Source of the DNA: Closterium sp. Naga37s-1
Taxonomy: Eukaryota > Streptophyta > Zygnematophyceae > Desmidiales > Closteriaceae
Assembly: GCA_947471745.1 (NCBI GenBank)
Contig: CANJKZ010000768.1
Coordinates: 2,668,501-2,732,500, forward strand
Length of the DNA: 64,000 nt
Direction of reading: 5' to 3'
Below are positions 31,001-43,000 of this stretch, piece after piece (positions within the stretch are counted from its first letter, which is position 1; every line of letters starts with the position of its first letter). The position numbers and the translations under genes are program-made. The notes beneath the pieces are model-generated. The model ran no database searches. It saw only the letters and a list, made by a program, of their open reading frames with translations, and had not been told where the DNA came from.

Positions 31001-34000
31001 TTTACCTGCATTGTTATCTACCTTGAGCAGCCTTTGTAACGATAGTGGACGGCAAGAACCAGGGCATGTGCACAGCAGAGCTTGCAGAAGGTCTAATGAG
31101 GATCTTAACGCATATCCTGCTTTGTTGCTTTACCCTGACCTGAGCAGCCTTTGTGACGATAGTGGATGGCAAGAACCAGGGCATGTCCACAGCAGAGCTG
31201 GCGGGAGGAGCTCGAATCCACTACATCTTCCAAAGCATCTTTGTCAAGTGCATCGATGTGAGTCTGGTTTTTTAATGTGAGGAAAGTTCAGTGCATTGAG
31301 TTGAGTCCCATTTAGTTTCCTAGACATCTATGTCAAGTGCATCGACGTGACTCTGGTTTAATGATGCGAGGTAAGTTCGGCGCATTGAGTTGAGTCCCGT
31401 TTGATGTCCTAGACATCTTTGTCAAGGGCATCAATGTGAGTCACATGATCACATCTGGTCTTCCATATTCCTTTTGTGCGTGCATGCGAGTTCAGGGCAT
31501 GGATGTGAAGTTCCCTCCCTTCACTCCGTCCCTCACTACCTTCCCTCCGGAGCTGGACCGCTGTGAGGACCTTTCAGACGAGGGCATTCACACAGCCATC
31601 CAGAACACCACACGTGCTGCTTATCACCTTCTTCCTTCCTTTACCCCTCCGTTCCCTCCTCCCCTCACTTGCTCCTCTCGCGTCGTGCCTCTCAGGAGGT
31701 GGACCCCTGTGAGGACCTTTCAGACGAGGACATTCGCACGGCCATTCAAAACGCCACAGGAACAAAGAATGCGCTCTTTGTACCGGATGTGAGTACCGAA
31801 GTGCACACCTACCGGACGTAAGTTCAGCCCTACCTATCGGTTGTATGCCGACACTTCTTGCGTATCAGATGTGAGTAAGTAATGCCCTGGTTATTTATCC
31901 GCTGTAACTGCTTCCCCAAATTCCTTTACGCTTCTCGTTCGGCCCATCCCCTCGGCTTGGCAGGTGCCATTTGAGGTGTTCATGAGGCGGCAGATATCGC
32001 GTCTGCTTGACCCCCTCGCTTCAGTGCGCGCGATTCGTTCTTCCTCCCTTCCTTTCCCCCCTTCAACTCTCCCGACTGCCCCTATCTACAGGTGCCCTTT
32101 GAGGTGCTGGTGAGGCGGCAGATATCGCGTCTGCTGGACCCCTCGCTTCAGTGCGCGCGATTCGTCTACGACGAGCTAGTCAAAGTGAGCTCATGTGCTC
32201 AGTGTGGTCTGCTATGCCTGTTACCTGGACTCCTTGCCTCAATGCGTGTGATCTGTTTACAGCGAGCTTGTTAAGGTGAGTTCCTTCTCCGTTTGTCTCC
32301 CTTATATGTTCAGAGTATTCGTGGCTTTCCCCTGTTGGTCCCCCTTCCCCCACCGTGTTCGCCATCTCCCCCCTCCCTTTCCTCCCTGCCCCACCATGTG
32401 CATCGCAATCTGTACATCGCTGCGAGCCGTATCAACTAGCCCTATTCCCTGTGCTTCACCCTTCTCCCTCACCCGCCCTGCCCTGCCCCTCCCACGCCAC
32501 CCTGTGCCCTGTAGATTGCCCCCACTGCTGTGAGTCGTACCAGTTAGCCCGCAAGGTGAAAGAGACAGACAGTGGGGAGCTTTCAACCCACGCAGAGAAG
32601 CACCCCCTTCCAATCCTCCTCCCTCATTCCCTCGCCTGCCCTGTGCCTTACTGCAGATCGCCCATCGCTGTGAGTCATACCAGCTGGCCCGCTTCCCTGT
32701 GCTGCGGCGCAAGGTGGAGGAGACAGTGGGGAGCTGAACCATGCAGAGAAGCATTTCCCGCCTCCCTATTTCCCTCTTTCTTCCCTTACAACCGTGCTCC
32801 TTACAGATCGCTCATCGCTGTGAGTCGTACCAGCTGACCCGCTTCCCTGTGCTAAGGCGCAAGGTGGAGGAGACGGTGGGGAGCTGAACCATGCAGAGGA
32901 GCATTTCCCGCCTCCCTTTTTCCCTCTTTCTTCCCTTACAACCGTGCTCCTCACAGATCGCTCATCGCTGTGAGTCGTACCAGCTGACCCGCTTCCCTGT
33001 GCTAAGGCGCAAGGTGGAGGAGACAGTGGGGAGCTTTCTGAGGGAGGGGCTTAATCAAAGAAAGAGCCTCCTCTTCTCCACCTTTCTTCCCCAACCACCC
33101 TGGCCTTCCCCATCCTGTCCCTCACAGATCGCTCACCGCTGTGAGTCATACCAGCTGGCCCGGTTCCCTGTGCTGCGGCGCAAGGTGGAGGAGACAGTGG
33201 GGAGCTTTCTGAGGGAGGGACTCACCCCTGCTGAGACCATGATTCGGCACCTCATTGACATGGAGGTATGGGAGGGATGGGGGAGGTGAGGGATGGTATG
33301 GCGTTTTGGGGGGTAACTCTCAAGAATACTTGCACTCAGCTTTCTCAGGGAGGGGCTCACTCCTGCTGAGACAATGATTCGGCACCTCATAGACATGGAG
33401 GTATGGGAGGGAAGGGGGATATGGTTATGGGGCATGAGGGTATGTCGCTCGGGTTGACTTAAAGAGGGTCGCACTCCTGCAGAGACCATGATTCGGCACC
33501 TCATAGACATGGAGGTATGGGAGGGAAGGGGGATATGGTTATGGGGCATGAGGGTATGTCGCTCGGGTTGACTCAAAGAGGGTCGCACTCCTGCAGAGAC
33601 CCTGATTCGGCACCTCATAGACATGGAGGTATGGGAGGGAAGGGGGATATGGTTATGGGGCATGAGGGTATGTCGCTCGGGTTGACTTAAAGAGGGTCGC
33701 ACTCCTGCAGAGACCATGATTCGGCACCTCATTGACATAGAGGTAGGGAGGGGGGAGGGGTGCAGCAGGATATTATAAAGGTTGGATGGAATCAAGGAGG
33801 GTTGGCAAGGGGTTGGGCGTGGGGCTTACCCTTGTAGAGAGAACATGAGGCCATGATGCGGCAGTACCTTTACTTGGAGGCTGAGGGGTACTGGAAAGGG
33901 GTTTAGGCATGGGGCCGTGAGAGCATGGGGGAGTGGGGTGACAGGGAGGTTTGGGAAATGGCTATTTACTTCTCCTGTACTAATGGACTTTTTCTGCCTT

Positions 34001-37000
34001 CGTTTTCCTGTACGAAGAACGTCGTTCGTAAAATCCTGCTCGACCGACTGGGGGACCGCACTGCTGCCATCCGCATGTGCACTGCCAAGGCTCTCAGGAG
34101 CGTAGGTCCGTTCGGCGGAGTCGACGTGGAGACGGTCATGAAGCTGTTTCGAAAAATACTGAAGAGAGACACGAGGCCTCTTCAGTATTTTTCGAAACAG
34201 CTTCATGGTCGTCTCCACGGCGACTCCACCGAACGGACCTACGGTCTTGAGAGCCTTGACAGCGCACACGTGGATGGCAGCAGTGCGGTCCCCTAGTCGG
34301 TCGAGCAGGATTTTACGGACCACGTTCTTCGTACAGGAAAACAGAGGCAGAAAAATACATGTATACATCGCATCCAAGCTTCATTGCTAGGGCTTATCTT
34401 CACAGGTTTTCCACCTGTTCTTCACTGCCTTATATTCCCCCTGCCTCCTTCCGTCTTATATAACCAGATGGATATCAATAAATCCCACCCCAGCTTCATG
34501 GCAAGCAGTAGGGAAGGGAGTATCTTCACCACCTTTCCACCTGTTCTTCCCCCCTTACTTCCCTTCCTTATATTCCCCCTGTCTCCTTCTGTCTTATATA
34601 ACCAGATGGATTACATCAATACATCCCACCCCAGCTTCATTGGGGGCAGCAGAGCCGTTGAGATTATCCTGCAGCAATTGAGGGTGAGTACACAACTTAG
34701 TTGGAGTATACGCTCGAATCTTTTTGCGTTTTGAGTTTATACGCACTAAAAAAACGACCGCAAAAATAGAAGTTGGGTTTGAGCTAGCGACATGGCGAAC
34801 TGAAAATTAGGGCATCACACATTCGGGATCTCAACTTCGAAATTGAATTTTGAAGCAGATCCACAACAACCCCTTCTGTATACCATTGCGCAACCCACTC
34901 CACCCCATTCAATCCCAATTCCTTCCACTCAATGTCGAGTGGAGGAGTTGGATTCAACCAGACTCATCTCTCCTAGCAGAAATGCGGCTCTAATTCTCCA
35001 TTCGGTGTTCATCATTCGGATTTTTTTACCTCGTTTTTACCTACCTCGTTCGTATCGACGAGTATGACTAGACTGCGGGCACCAACTTCGTGCTTTGCAC
35101 CTCGCCCATCCCCCCTTCTTAACCTAACAAACTGCCCGGCGAAAATTTTATGTGCCCGAGCCTGCGTTTTCACTGCGTACTGGACCCCTCCCAAGAAGCG
35201 TTCGGCGTTTATACGCTAGCGGATTAACGCTAGCGTATGAAACGCGAAACGCGTATACTCCAACTAAGGTAAACAAATACCCTTTAATTATTGGAGCATT
35301 TGGAAAGTATGGTCGATGGATCATGGAGGTAGTTCCTTGATTTAGCACTGGCAGCAATAGGTTGAAACTTCAGATTGATCGCCTTGTTTTGAGCATGCAG
35401 CTGTGGTGCTGCACTGGCAGCAGACTTTTGAGTCGACTTTTGAGTCGACTCAAACTTCAGATTGTTCGCCTTGTTTTGTGCATGCAGCTGTGGTGCTGCA
35501 CTGGCAGCAGCAGCAGGAGGGGAGCTTCGTTTAAATTCGTACGGTTAATATCGTCCTGTTTTGTTGTGTGCCGTTTCCTCCCACGCCCCTTCCCCTACCT
35601 GCAGGGAAGAACAGTGAGGGCACGAGCAGCAGAGGCGGGTGCTGCACTGACAGCAGCGGCAGCAGGAGGGGAGCTTCGTTTCGATTCACACGAACAAAAA
35701 TATTGTCCTGTTTCATTGTGTGCTGCATTCCCCCCCCCCCCTCCCGCCACTTCCACCACTCACATCTGCAGGAAGGGAAGGGCAGTGAGGGAGGAGGGCA
35801 GGGAGCAGCAGGGGCTGGCGCAGCTGGTGGTGCACTCACAGCAGCGGCAGCAGGAGGGGGGTCCCCGTCAACTGCTGCAGTGGCGTCAGTGGCAGCAGCT
35901 GCGAAGCAGAGGGTGATGCTGATGAGGAAGGAGGGCGCGGGGCAGGGGCAGGGAGGCCAAGAGCAGCAGCAACAACAGCAGGTGTGATTCTTTGAATGAA
36001 TTCTGCCCGATTCAATCTCTTTGAAGCTGTTTCATCTGCCCTGGAGCTGTTTATTTCGGTTCTTGTGGTTTCACAATCCAAACCGATTTACGCCTTTCTG
36101 TTTTCCCCTCTCTCTCGTTTTGCTGTTTTCCCCCCTCTCTCTCGTTTTGCACTCAACTGGGCTGCTTGCTTGCTTGCTCCCCCTCCTACTGGCTCCTCTC
36201 TCTTCCATGTGTGCAGGGAGGCAAGCAGGCAGCCACTGCAAACGGCACAGTCCCAGATAAGCAAGGTAGGCATCAATGGCTGGCTGGTGCTAGTGTGAGA
36301 AGCTATCTATCACCAGGGAAACTTGAAGGCAGTGACATCTGAGTCGGCTCACAAGGGCTTTAAAGAAACTCAACCAGCACTGGCTGGAAGGAATTATCGT
36401 GTGAAGCCGTTTTGTGAAAATTCAAAATCTTGTACCGCAGCTTTGTCTGATTTGATTCTCTTTTTTAGGCTCTGCAAATATCTGTGGCAGCATGCACTGG
36501 AGCTATCGTTTGAAGCTACAAGGCACTGCAGAAAATCGCTTATATGTGCGACTTTTGAGAATTCTCATAAGTCGCACCAATGAAGCTACAAGGCACTGCA
36601 GAAAATCGCTTTGATCCATCTTGGGGGGTCAGGAGAGCAACCACGGAGCTGACCCCACACCCACAGCCCTCACTTTTTTCCCACTGACTTCCTTTCCTGA
36701 TTCTCTCCCGTGCTCCCTCCCTCTCGGTCGCAGGGTCCTATGGGGCGTCTCATCAATCTTCGGCGGGCAGGAGAGGAACCGAGCAGGAGCCGTCTCGTCT
36801 GCCACGGTGCTCACTCCCTTCCCCTTGTCTCGCTTCCCCTTGTATCTCTCGCTCTCTCATCCCTCCCTTCCCTCCTGATCGCATCTCAGGGTCCTTGTGG
36901 GGCATCGCGTCCATCTTTGGTGGGCAGGAGAGGAGCCGAGGAGGAGCTGTCCCTTGTGTCACAGCCCTCACTCGCTTCCCCTTGACTCTCTCCCTTGTTC

Positions 37001-40000
37001 TCACAGGGTCCTCGTGGGGCATCGCGTCCATCTTTGGTGGGCAGGAGAGGAACCGAGGAGGAGCTGTCCCTTGTGTCACAGCCCTCACTCGCTTCCCCTT
37101 GACTCTCTCCCTTGTTCTCACAGGGTCCTCGTGGGGCATCTCGTCCATCTTCGGAGGGCAGGAGAGGAACCGAGGAGGAGCTGTCCCTTGTGTCACAGCC
37201 CTCACTCGCTTCCCCTTGACTCTCTCCCTTGTTCTCACAGGGTCCTCGTGGGGCATCTCGTCCATCTTCGGAGGGCAGGAGAGGAACCGAGGAGGAGCTG
37301 TCCCTTGTGTCACAGCCCTCACTCGCTTCCCCTTGACTCTCTCCCTTGTTCTCACAGGGTCCTCGTGGGGCATCGCGTCCATCTTTGGTGGGCAGGAGAG
37401 GAACCGAGGAGGAGCTGTCCCTTGTGTCACAGCCCTCACTCGCTTCCCCTTGACTCTCTCCCTTGTTCTCACAGGGTCCTCGTGGGGCATCTCGTCCATC
37501 TTCGGAGGGCAGGAGAGGAACCGAGGAGGAGCTGTCCCTTGTGTCACAGCCCTCACTCGCTTCCCCTTGACTCTCTCCCTTGTTCTCACAGGGTCCTCGT
37601 GGGGCATCTCGTCCATCTTCGGAGGGCAGGAGAGGAACCGAGGAGGAGCTGTCCCTTGTGTCACAGCCCTCACTCGCTTCCCCTTGACTCTCTCCCTTGT
37701 TCTCACAGGGTCCTCGTGGGGCATCTCGTCCATCTTCGGAGGGCAGGAGAGGAACCGAGGAGGAGCTGTCCCTTGTGTCACAGCCCTCACTCGCTTCCCC
37801 TTGACTCTCTCCCTTGTTCTCACAGGGTCCTCGTGGGGCATCTCGTCCATCTTCGGAGGGCAGGAGAGGAACCGAGGAGGAGCTGTCCCTTGTGTCACAG
37901 CCCTCACTCGCTTCCCCTTGACTCTCTCCCTTGTTCTCACAGGGTCCTCGTGGGGCATCGCGTCCATCTTTGGTGGGCAGGAGAGGAACCGAGGAGGAGC
38001 TGTCCCTTGTGTCACAGCCCTCACTCGCTTCCCCTTGACTCTCTCCCTTGTTCTCACAGGGTCCTCGTGGGGCATCTCGTCCATCTTCGGAGGGCAGGAG
38101 AGGAACCGAGGAGGAGCTGTCCCTTGTGTCACAGCCCTCACTCGCTTCCCCTTGACTCTCTCCCTTGTTCTCACAGGGTCCTCGTGGGGCATCTCGTCCA
38201 TCTTCGGAGGGCAGGAGAGGAACCGAGGAGGAGCTGTCCCTTGTGTCACAGCCCTCACTCGCTTCCCCTTGACTCTCTCCCTTGTTCTCACAGGGTCCTC
38301 GTGGGGCATCGCGTCCATCTTCGGAGGGCAGGAGAGGAACCGAGGAGGAGCTGTCCCTTGTGTCACAGCCCTCACTCGCTTCCCCTTGACTCTCTCCCTT
38401 GTTCTCACAGGGTCCTCGTGGGGCATCTCGTCCATCTTCGGAGGGCAGGAGAGGAACCGAGGAGGAGCTGTCCCTTGTGTCACAGCCCTCACTCGCTTCC
38501 CCTTGACTCTCTCCCTTGTTCTCACAGGGTCCTCGTGGGGCATCTCGTCCATCTTCGGAGGGCAGGAGAGGAACCGAGGAGGAGCTGTCCCTTGTGTCAC
38601 AGCCCTCACTCGCTTCCCCTTGACTCTCTCCCTTGTTCTCACAGGGTCCTCGTGGGGCATCTCGTCCATCTTCGGAGGGCAGGAGAGGAACCGAGGAGCA
38701 GCCGTCTCGTCTGCCACAGCACTGTCTGGGGCCAACACGCTCACTCTCGTGCTTCATCCTCCCCTTCTCCCCTCGCATCTCAGGGTCCTCGTGGGGCATC
38801 GCGTCCATCTTTGGTGGGCAGGAGAGGAACCGAGGAGGAGCTGTCCCTTGTGTCACAGCCCTCACTCGCTTCCCCTTGACTCTCTCCCTTGTTCTCACAG
38901 GGTCCTCGTGGGGCATCTCGTCCATCTTCGGAGGGCAGGAGAGGAACCGAGGAGGAGCTGTCCCTTGTGTCACAGCCCTCACTCGCTTCCCCTTGACTCT
39001 CTCCCTTGTTCTCACAGGGTCCTCGTGGGGCATCTCGTCCATCTTCGGAGGGCAGGAGAGGAACCGAGGAGGAGCTGTCCCTTGTGTCACAGCCCTCACT
39101 CGCTTCCCCTTGACTCTCTCCCTTGTTCTCACAGGGTCCTCGTGGGGCATCTCGTCCATCTTCGGAGGGCAGGAGAGGAACCGAGGAGGAGCTGTCCCTT
39201 GTGTCACAGCCCTCATTCGCTTCCCCTTGACTCTCTCCCTTGTTCTCACAGGGTCCTCGTGGGGCATCTCGTCCATCTTCGGAGGGCAGGAGAGGAACCG
39301 AGGAGGAGCTGTCCCTTGTGTCACAGCCCTCACTCGCTTCCCCTTGACTCTCTCCCTTGTTCTCACAGGGTCCTCGTGGGGCATCGCGTCCATCTTTGGT
39401 GGGCAGGAGAGGAACCGAGGAGGAGCTGTCCCTTGTGTCACAGCCCTCACTCGCTTCCCCTTGACTCTCTCCCTTGTTCTCACAGGGTCCTCGTGGGGCA
39501 TCGCGTCCATCTTTGGTGGGCAGGAGAGGAACCGAGGAGGAGCTGTCCCTTGTGTCACAGCCCTCACTCGCTTCCCCTTGACTCTCTCCCTTGTTCTCAC
39601 AGGGTCCTCGTGGGGCATCTCGTCCATCTTCGGAGGGCAGGAGAGGAACCGAGGAGGAGCTGTCCCTTGTGTCACAGCCCTCACTCGCTTCCCCTTGACT
39701 CTCTCCCTTGTTCTCACAGGGTCCTCGTGGGGCATCGCGTCCATCTTTGGTGGGCAGGAGAGGAGCCGAGGAGGAGCTGTCCCTTGTGTCACAGCCCTCA
39801 CTCTCTTCCCCTTGACTCTCTCCCTTGTTCTCACAGGGTCCTCGTGGGGCATCTCGTCCATCTTCGGAGGGCAGGAGAGGAACCGAGGAGGAGCTGTCCC
39901 TTGTGTCACAGCCCTCACTCGCTTCCCCTTGACTCTCTCCCTTGTTCTCACAGGGTCCTCGTGGGGCATCTCGTCCATCTTCGGAGGGCAGGAGAGGAAC

Positions 40001-43000
40001 CAAGGAGGAGCTGTCCCTTGTGTCACAGCCCTCACTCGCTTCCCCTTGACTCTCTCCCTTGTTCTCACAGGGTCCTCGTGGGGCATCTCGTCCATCTTCG
40101 GAGGGCAGGAGAGGAACCGAGGAGGAGCTGTCCCTTGTGTCACAGCCCTCACTCGCTTCCCCTTGACTCTCTCCCTTGTTCTCACAGGGTCCTCGTGGGG
40201 CATCTCGTCCATCTTCGGAGGGCAGGAGAGGAACCGAGGAGGAGCTGTCCCTTGTGTCACAGCCCTCACTCGCTTCCCCTTGACTCTCTCCCTTGTTCTC
40301 ACAGGGTCCTCGTGGGGCATTTCGTCCATCTTTGGTGGGCAGGAGAGGAACCGAGGAGGAGCTGTCCCTTGTGTCACAGCCCTCACTCGCTCCCCCTTGA
40401 CTCTCTCCCTTGTTCTCACAGGGTCCTCGTGGGGCATCGCGTCCATCTTTGGTGGGCAGGAGAGGAACCGAGGAGGAGCTGTCCCTTGTGTCACAGCCCT
40501 CACTCGCTTCCCCTTGACTCTCTCCCTTGTTCTCACAGGGTCCTCGTGGGGCATCTCGTCCGTCTTCGGAGGGCAGGAGAGGAACCGAGGAGCAGCCGTC
40601 TCGTCTGCCACAGCACTGTCTGGGGCCAACAAGCTCACTCTCGTGCTTCATCCTCCCCTCCCTCCCCTCGCATCTCAGGGTCCTCGTGGGGTATCTCGTC
40701 CATCTTCGGTGGGCAGGAGAGGAACCGAGGAGGAAATGTCTCGTCTGCCACAGCGCTCACGCCCTTCCCACTCGCTTCGCCTGAACCCATGTCTGCCCCT
40801 GGTGGTTCTGCGCCCAACGAGCCTGCATCCACAATCCTTCTCAGAGAGGTATACATATGTCTTCTATCATTTTTACCCCTGCCCCTCTTTGTATACGCTT
40901 TCTGTTTCTGTACCTCTTTCCTGGTTGGTTGGACTGTGAGGCACCCTCAGGTTGAGAGCGGTGGAAGTGGGTTGGGGAAGGTTGAAGTAGGACTTGGGTG
41001 GTACGGAGCGGTATTACTCGCTGGGTTTCAGAAGGTCCTGTTTCGTTCTCTCTTTCAAATCATTTAGGTTTTCTTCTGTCTTGTTTCCAAGGGTAGCGGA
41101 GCTAGTTCTCAGCCTTACAGGTAGCTCTGTGCCTGTTTGTGGGCAGAGCGGAGGTGTGCGGGAAGGGAGGAGGGGCAGGAGTGGGGCACGCAGCAGCAGA
41201 GGCATTCTGGGAAGGAGAAGCAAGGCTGCTGCAGCAGCGTCAACATCCCGTAGCCTGGCCACTGCTGCCATGCCCCCTGCTGGGTCAGCACAGATGGTTG
41301 CCGCTGGGCCTGTTGTGTCTGTGAGAGGAACTGTGTTGCAACAGGGGCAGCAGCAGCAGCAGGAGGGGCAGATAGAGCTAATAGGACAGCCGCCGCAGCA
41401 GCAGCAGCCGCTGCGGGTGGTGATACAGCAGCAGCAGGTGAAGGAGCAGCAGCAGCGGCAGCAGCGGCGGTGGTGGCGGCGGCAGCGGCAGGGGTGGGTG
41501 GGGATGGCGTTGATGGGGGCGAGGCTTGTGCTGCATTCCATGGCTGCAGGGGGAGAGGCGCACTTACACACCCCTTTAGACCCTGACGTGCGAGGCATGG
41601 TGCATGCCATGTCTCTGCCTCAGAACGACATGCCTGAAGGCTTGCGTGTGGGGAATAGGGATGTGTCTGGAGGGGTTAAGAGGGGTGCAGATGGTGCTGT
41701 GCTGCGTGGAGGTGTGCAGCAGGCTTTGCCGTCAGGAGAGGGTAGGAGTGAAGGGAGGGCGGGTGGGGAGCAGGCACAGCAGCAGCATACTCAGTTGCGA
41801 GGGGATTATGAACAGCAGGAGCAGCAACAGCAGGAGAAGCAGCAGAAGCATGAGCAGGTGGAGGGGAGAGTAGGAGACGAGTCAGCAGGCGCTTCTGGTC
41901 CTGATGTTGTTTTTCAAGTGCTGGAACCAGTAGCGCAGGGGGGGCAACAGCAGCAGCAGCAGGAGCGAGAAAGTGGGTTGAACAGAGAAACGGAGACGAG
42001 CACGGACGTGGCACGTGATGACCCTTTCGCTAGTGCTGCTGATATTGATGATGTGCGTAGGGAAGCAGGTGGAAATGCGGCTGAGGGGGGCGAAAGGAAC
42101 ATGGTGGTTGATGATGGTGTTGCAACAGAGGCAGGGACGAGGCTGGAGGGTGGGAGTGGCGAGAGAGGCTGTGAGGCACAGCCAATGGGGAGGTGTGTTG
42201 AGGACGCGAAACTGGAGGAAACACCGGCTGCTTCTGGCAGGTTGAATGATTCCACACACTCTATAGACTCCATGCCTAGTCATAGAACTGAGGACCTGTT
42301 TCAACACCAACACCAGCAGCAGCAGCATCAGCATCCTAAGCAGCAGGAGCAGCAACAAGAAGAGGCACAGGCCAATCCGTGGCTAGCAGATGGGGATTCT
42401 GTAGGGAGCAGGAAAAACGACAACATGGAGTGGCAGAGGCAGAGCAGCAGCGGACCAAGACGCAGGAGCATCTGGCAGGAGGAAGGTCACAGTTACAGCT
42501 ACAGCTACAGTAGCCGCTTAGGGTTACCCTATGCAGCGTCAGCATCAGTGTCATCACCAAGGCTCTCCCGATCGCCAGGGGCAGCAGCTAAGGACGAGTG
42601 GGAGTGGCTGCAGCAGCAGTCGCAGCTAGCCGTCTCCCTGCCCCCTGTAGGGTCCTACCCCGGTGCCTCTGGGCTGAAGGGTGGGCGAGGATGGGAACAG
42701 AAAACAGTGGTTTTGGTCTGGAATGTTTTGGTCTTTCCTTTTCTGTCCTGTGTTGTGTCATCTGGTCCTCTCTCATTTTCTTCTCCGGGTTTGAGCTCTT
42801 ATATCCCTCCTAGCCTCCTTAACTTTATCTTCTCCGGGTTTGAGCTCTTAACTCCGAGTGCTCCTGTTAATGCCCCTTATTTTGCGTTTCCCGCCTGGGC
42901 GCCTTATCCCTCCTTCTTCTCCAGTCTCCATTGCTGACTTTCCTCCCCCTCGCTTCTGTCGCCGCTGCGGTGAAAGCAAGCGAGCAGCAGTGAGCAGAGG

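Noticed and set aside
36734-40848. Assembly artefact as the explanation for the array
   Set aside because: Units differ by base changes in non-periodic order and two distinct end variants occur, which simple assembly looping would not create; copy number could still be wrong.
36753-41067. Frames of up to 1390 residues on both strands
   Set aside because: They are by-products of the 117-bp (39-codon) array. Only the part coinciding with DRP3 exon 16 is treated as coding; in-frame inclusion of block A is reported as a possibility only.
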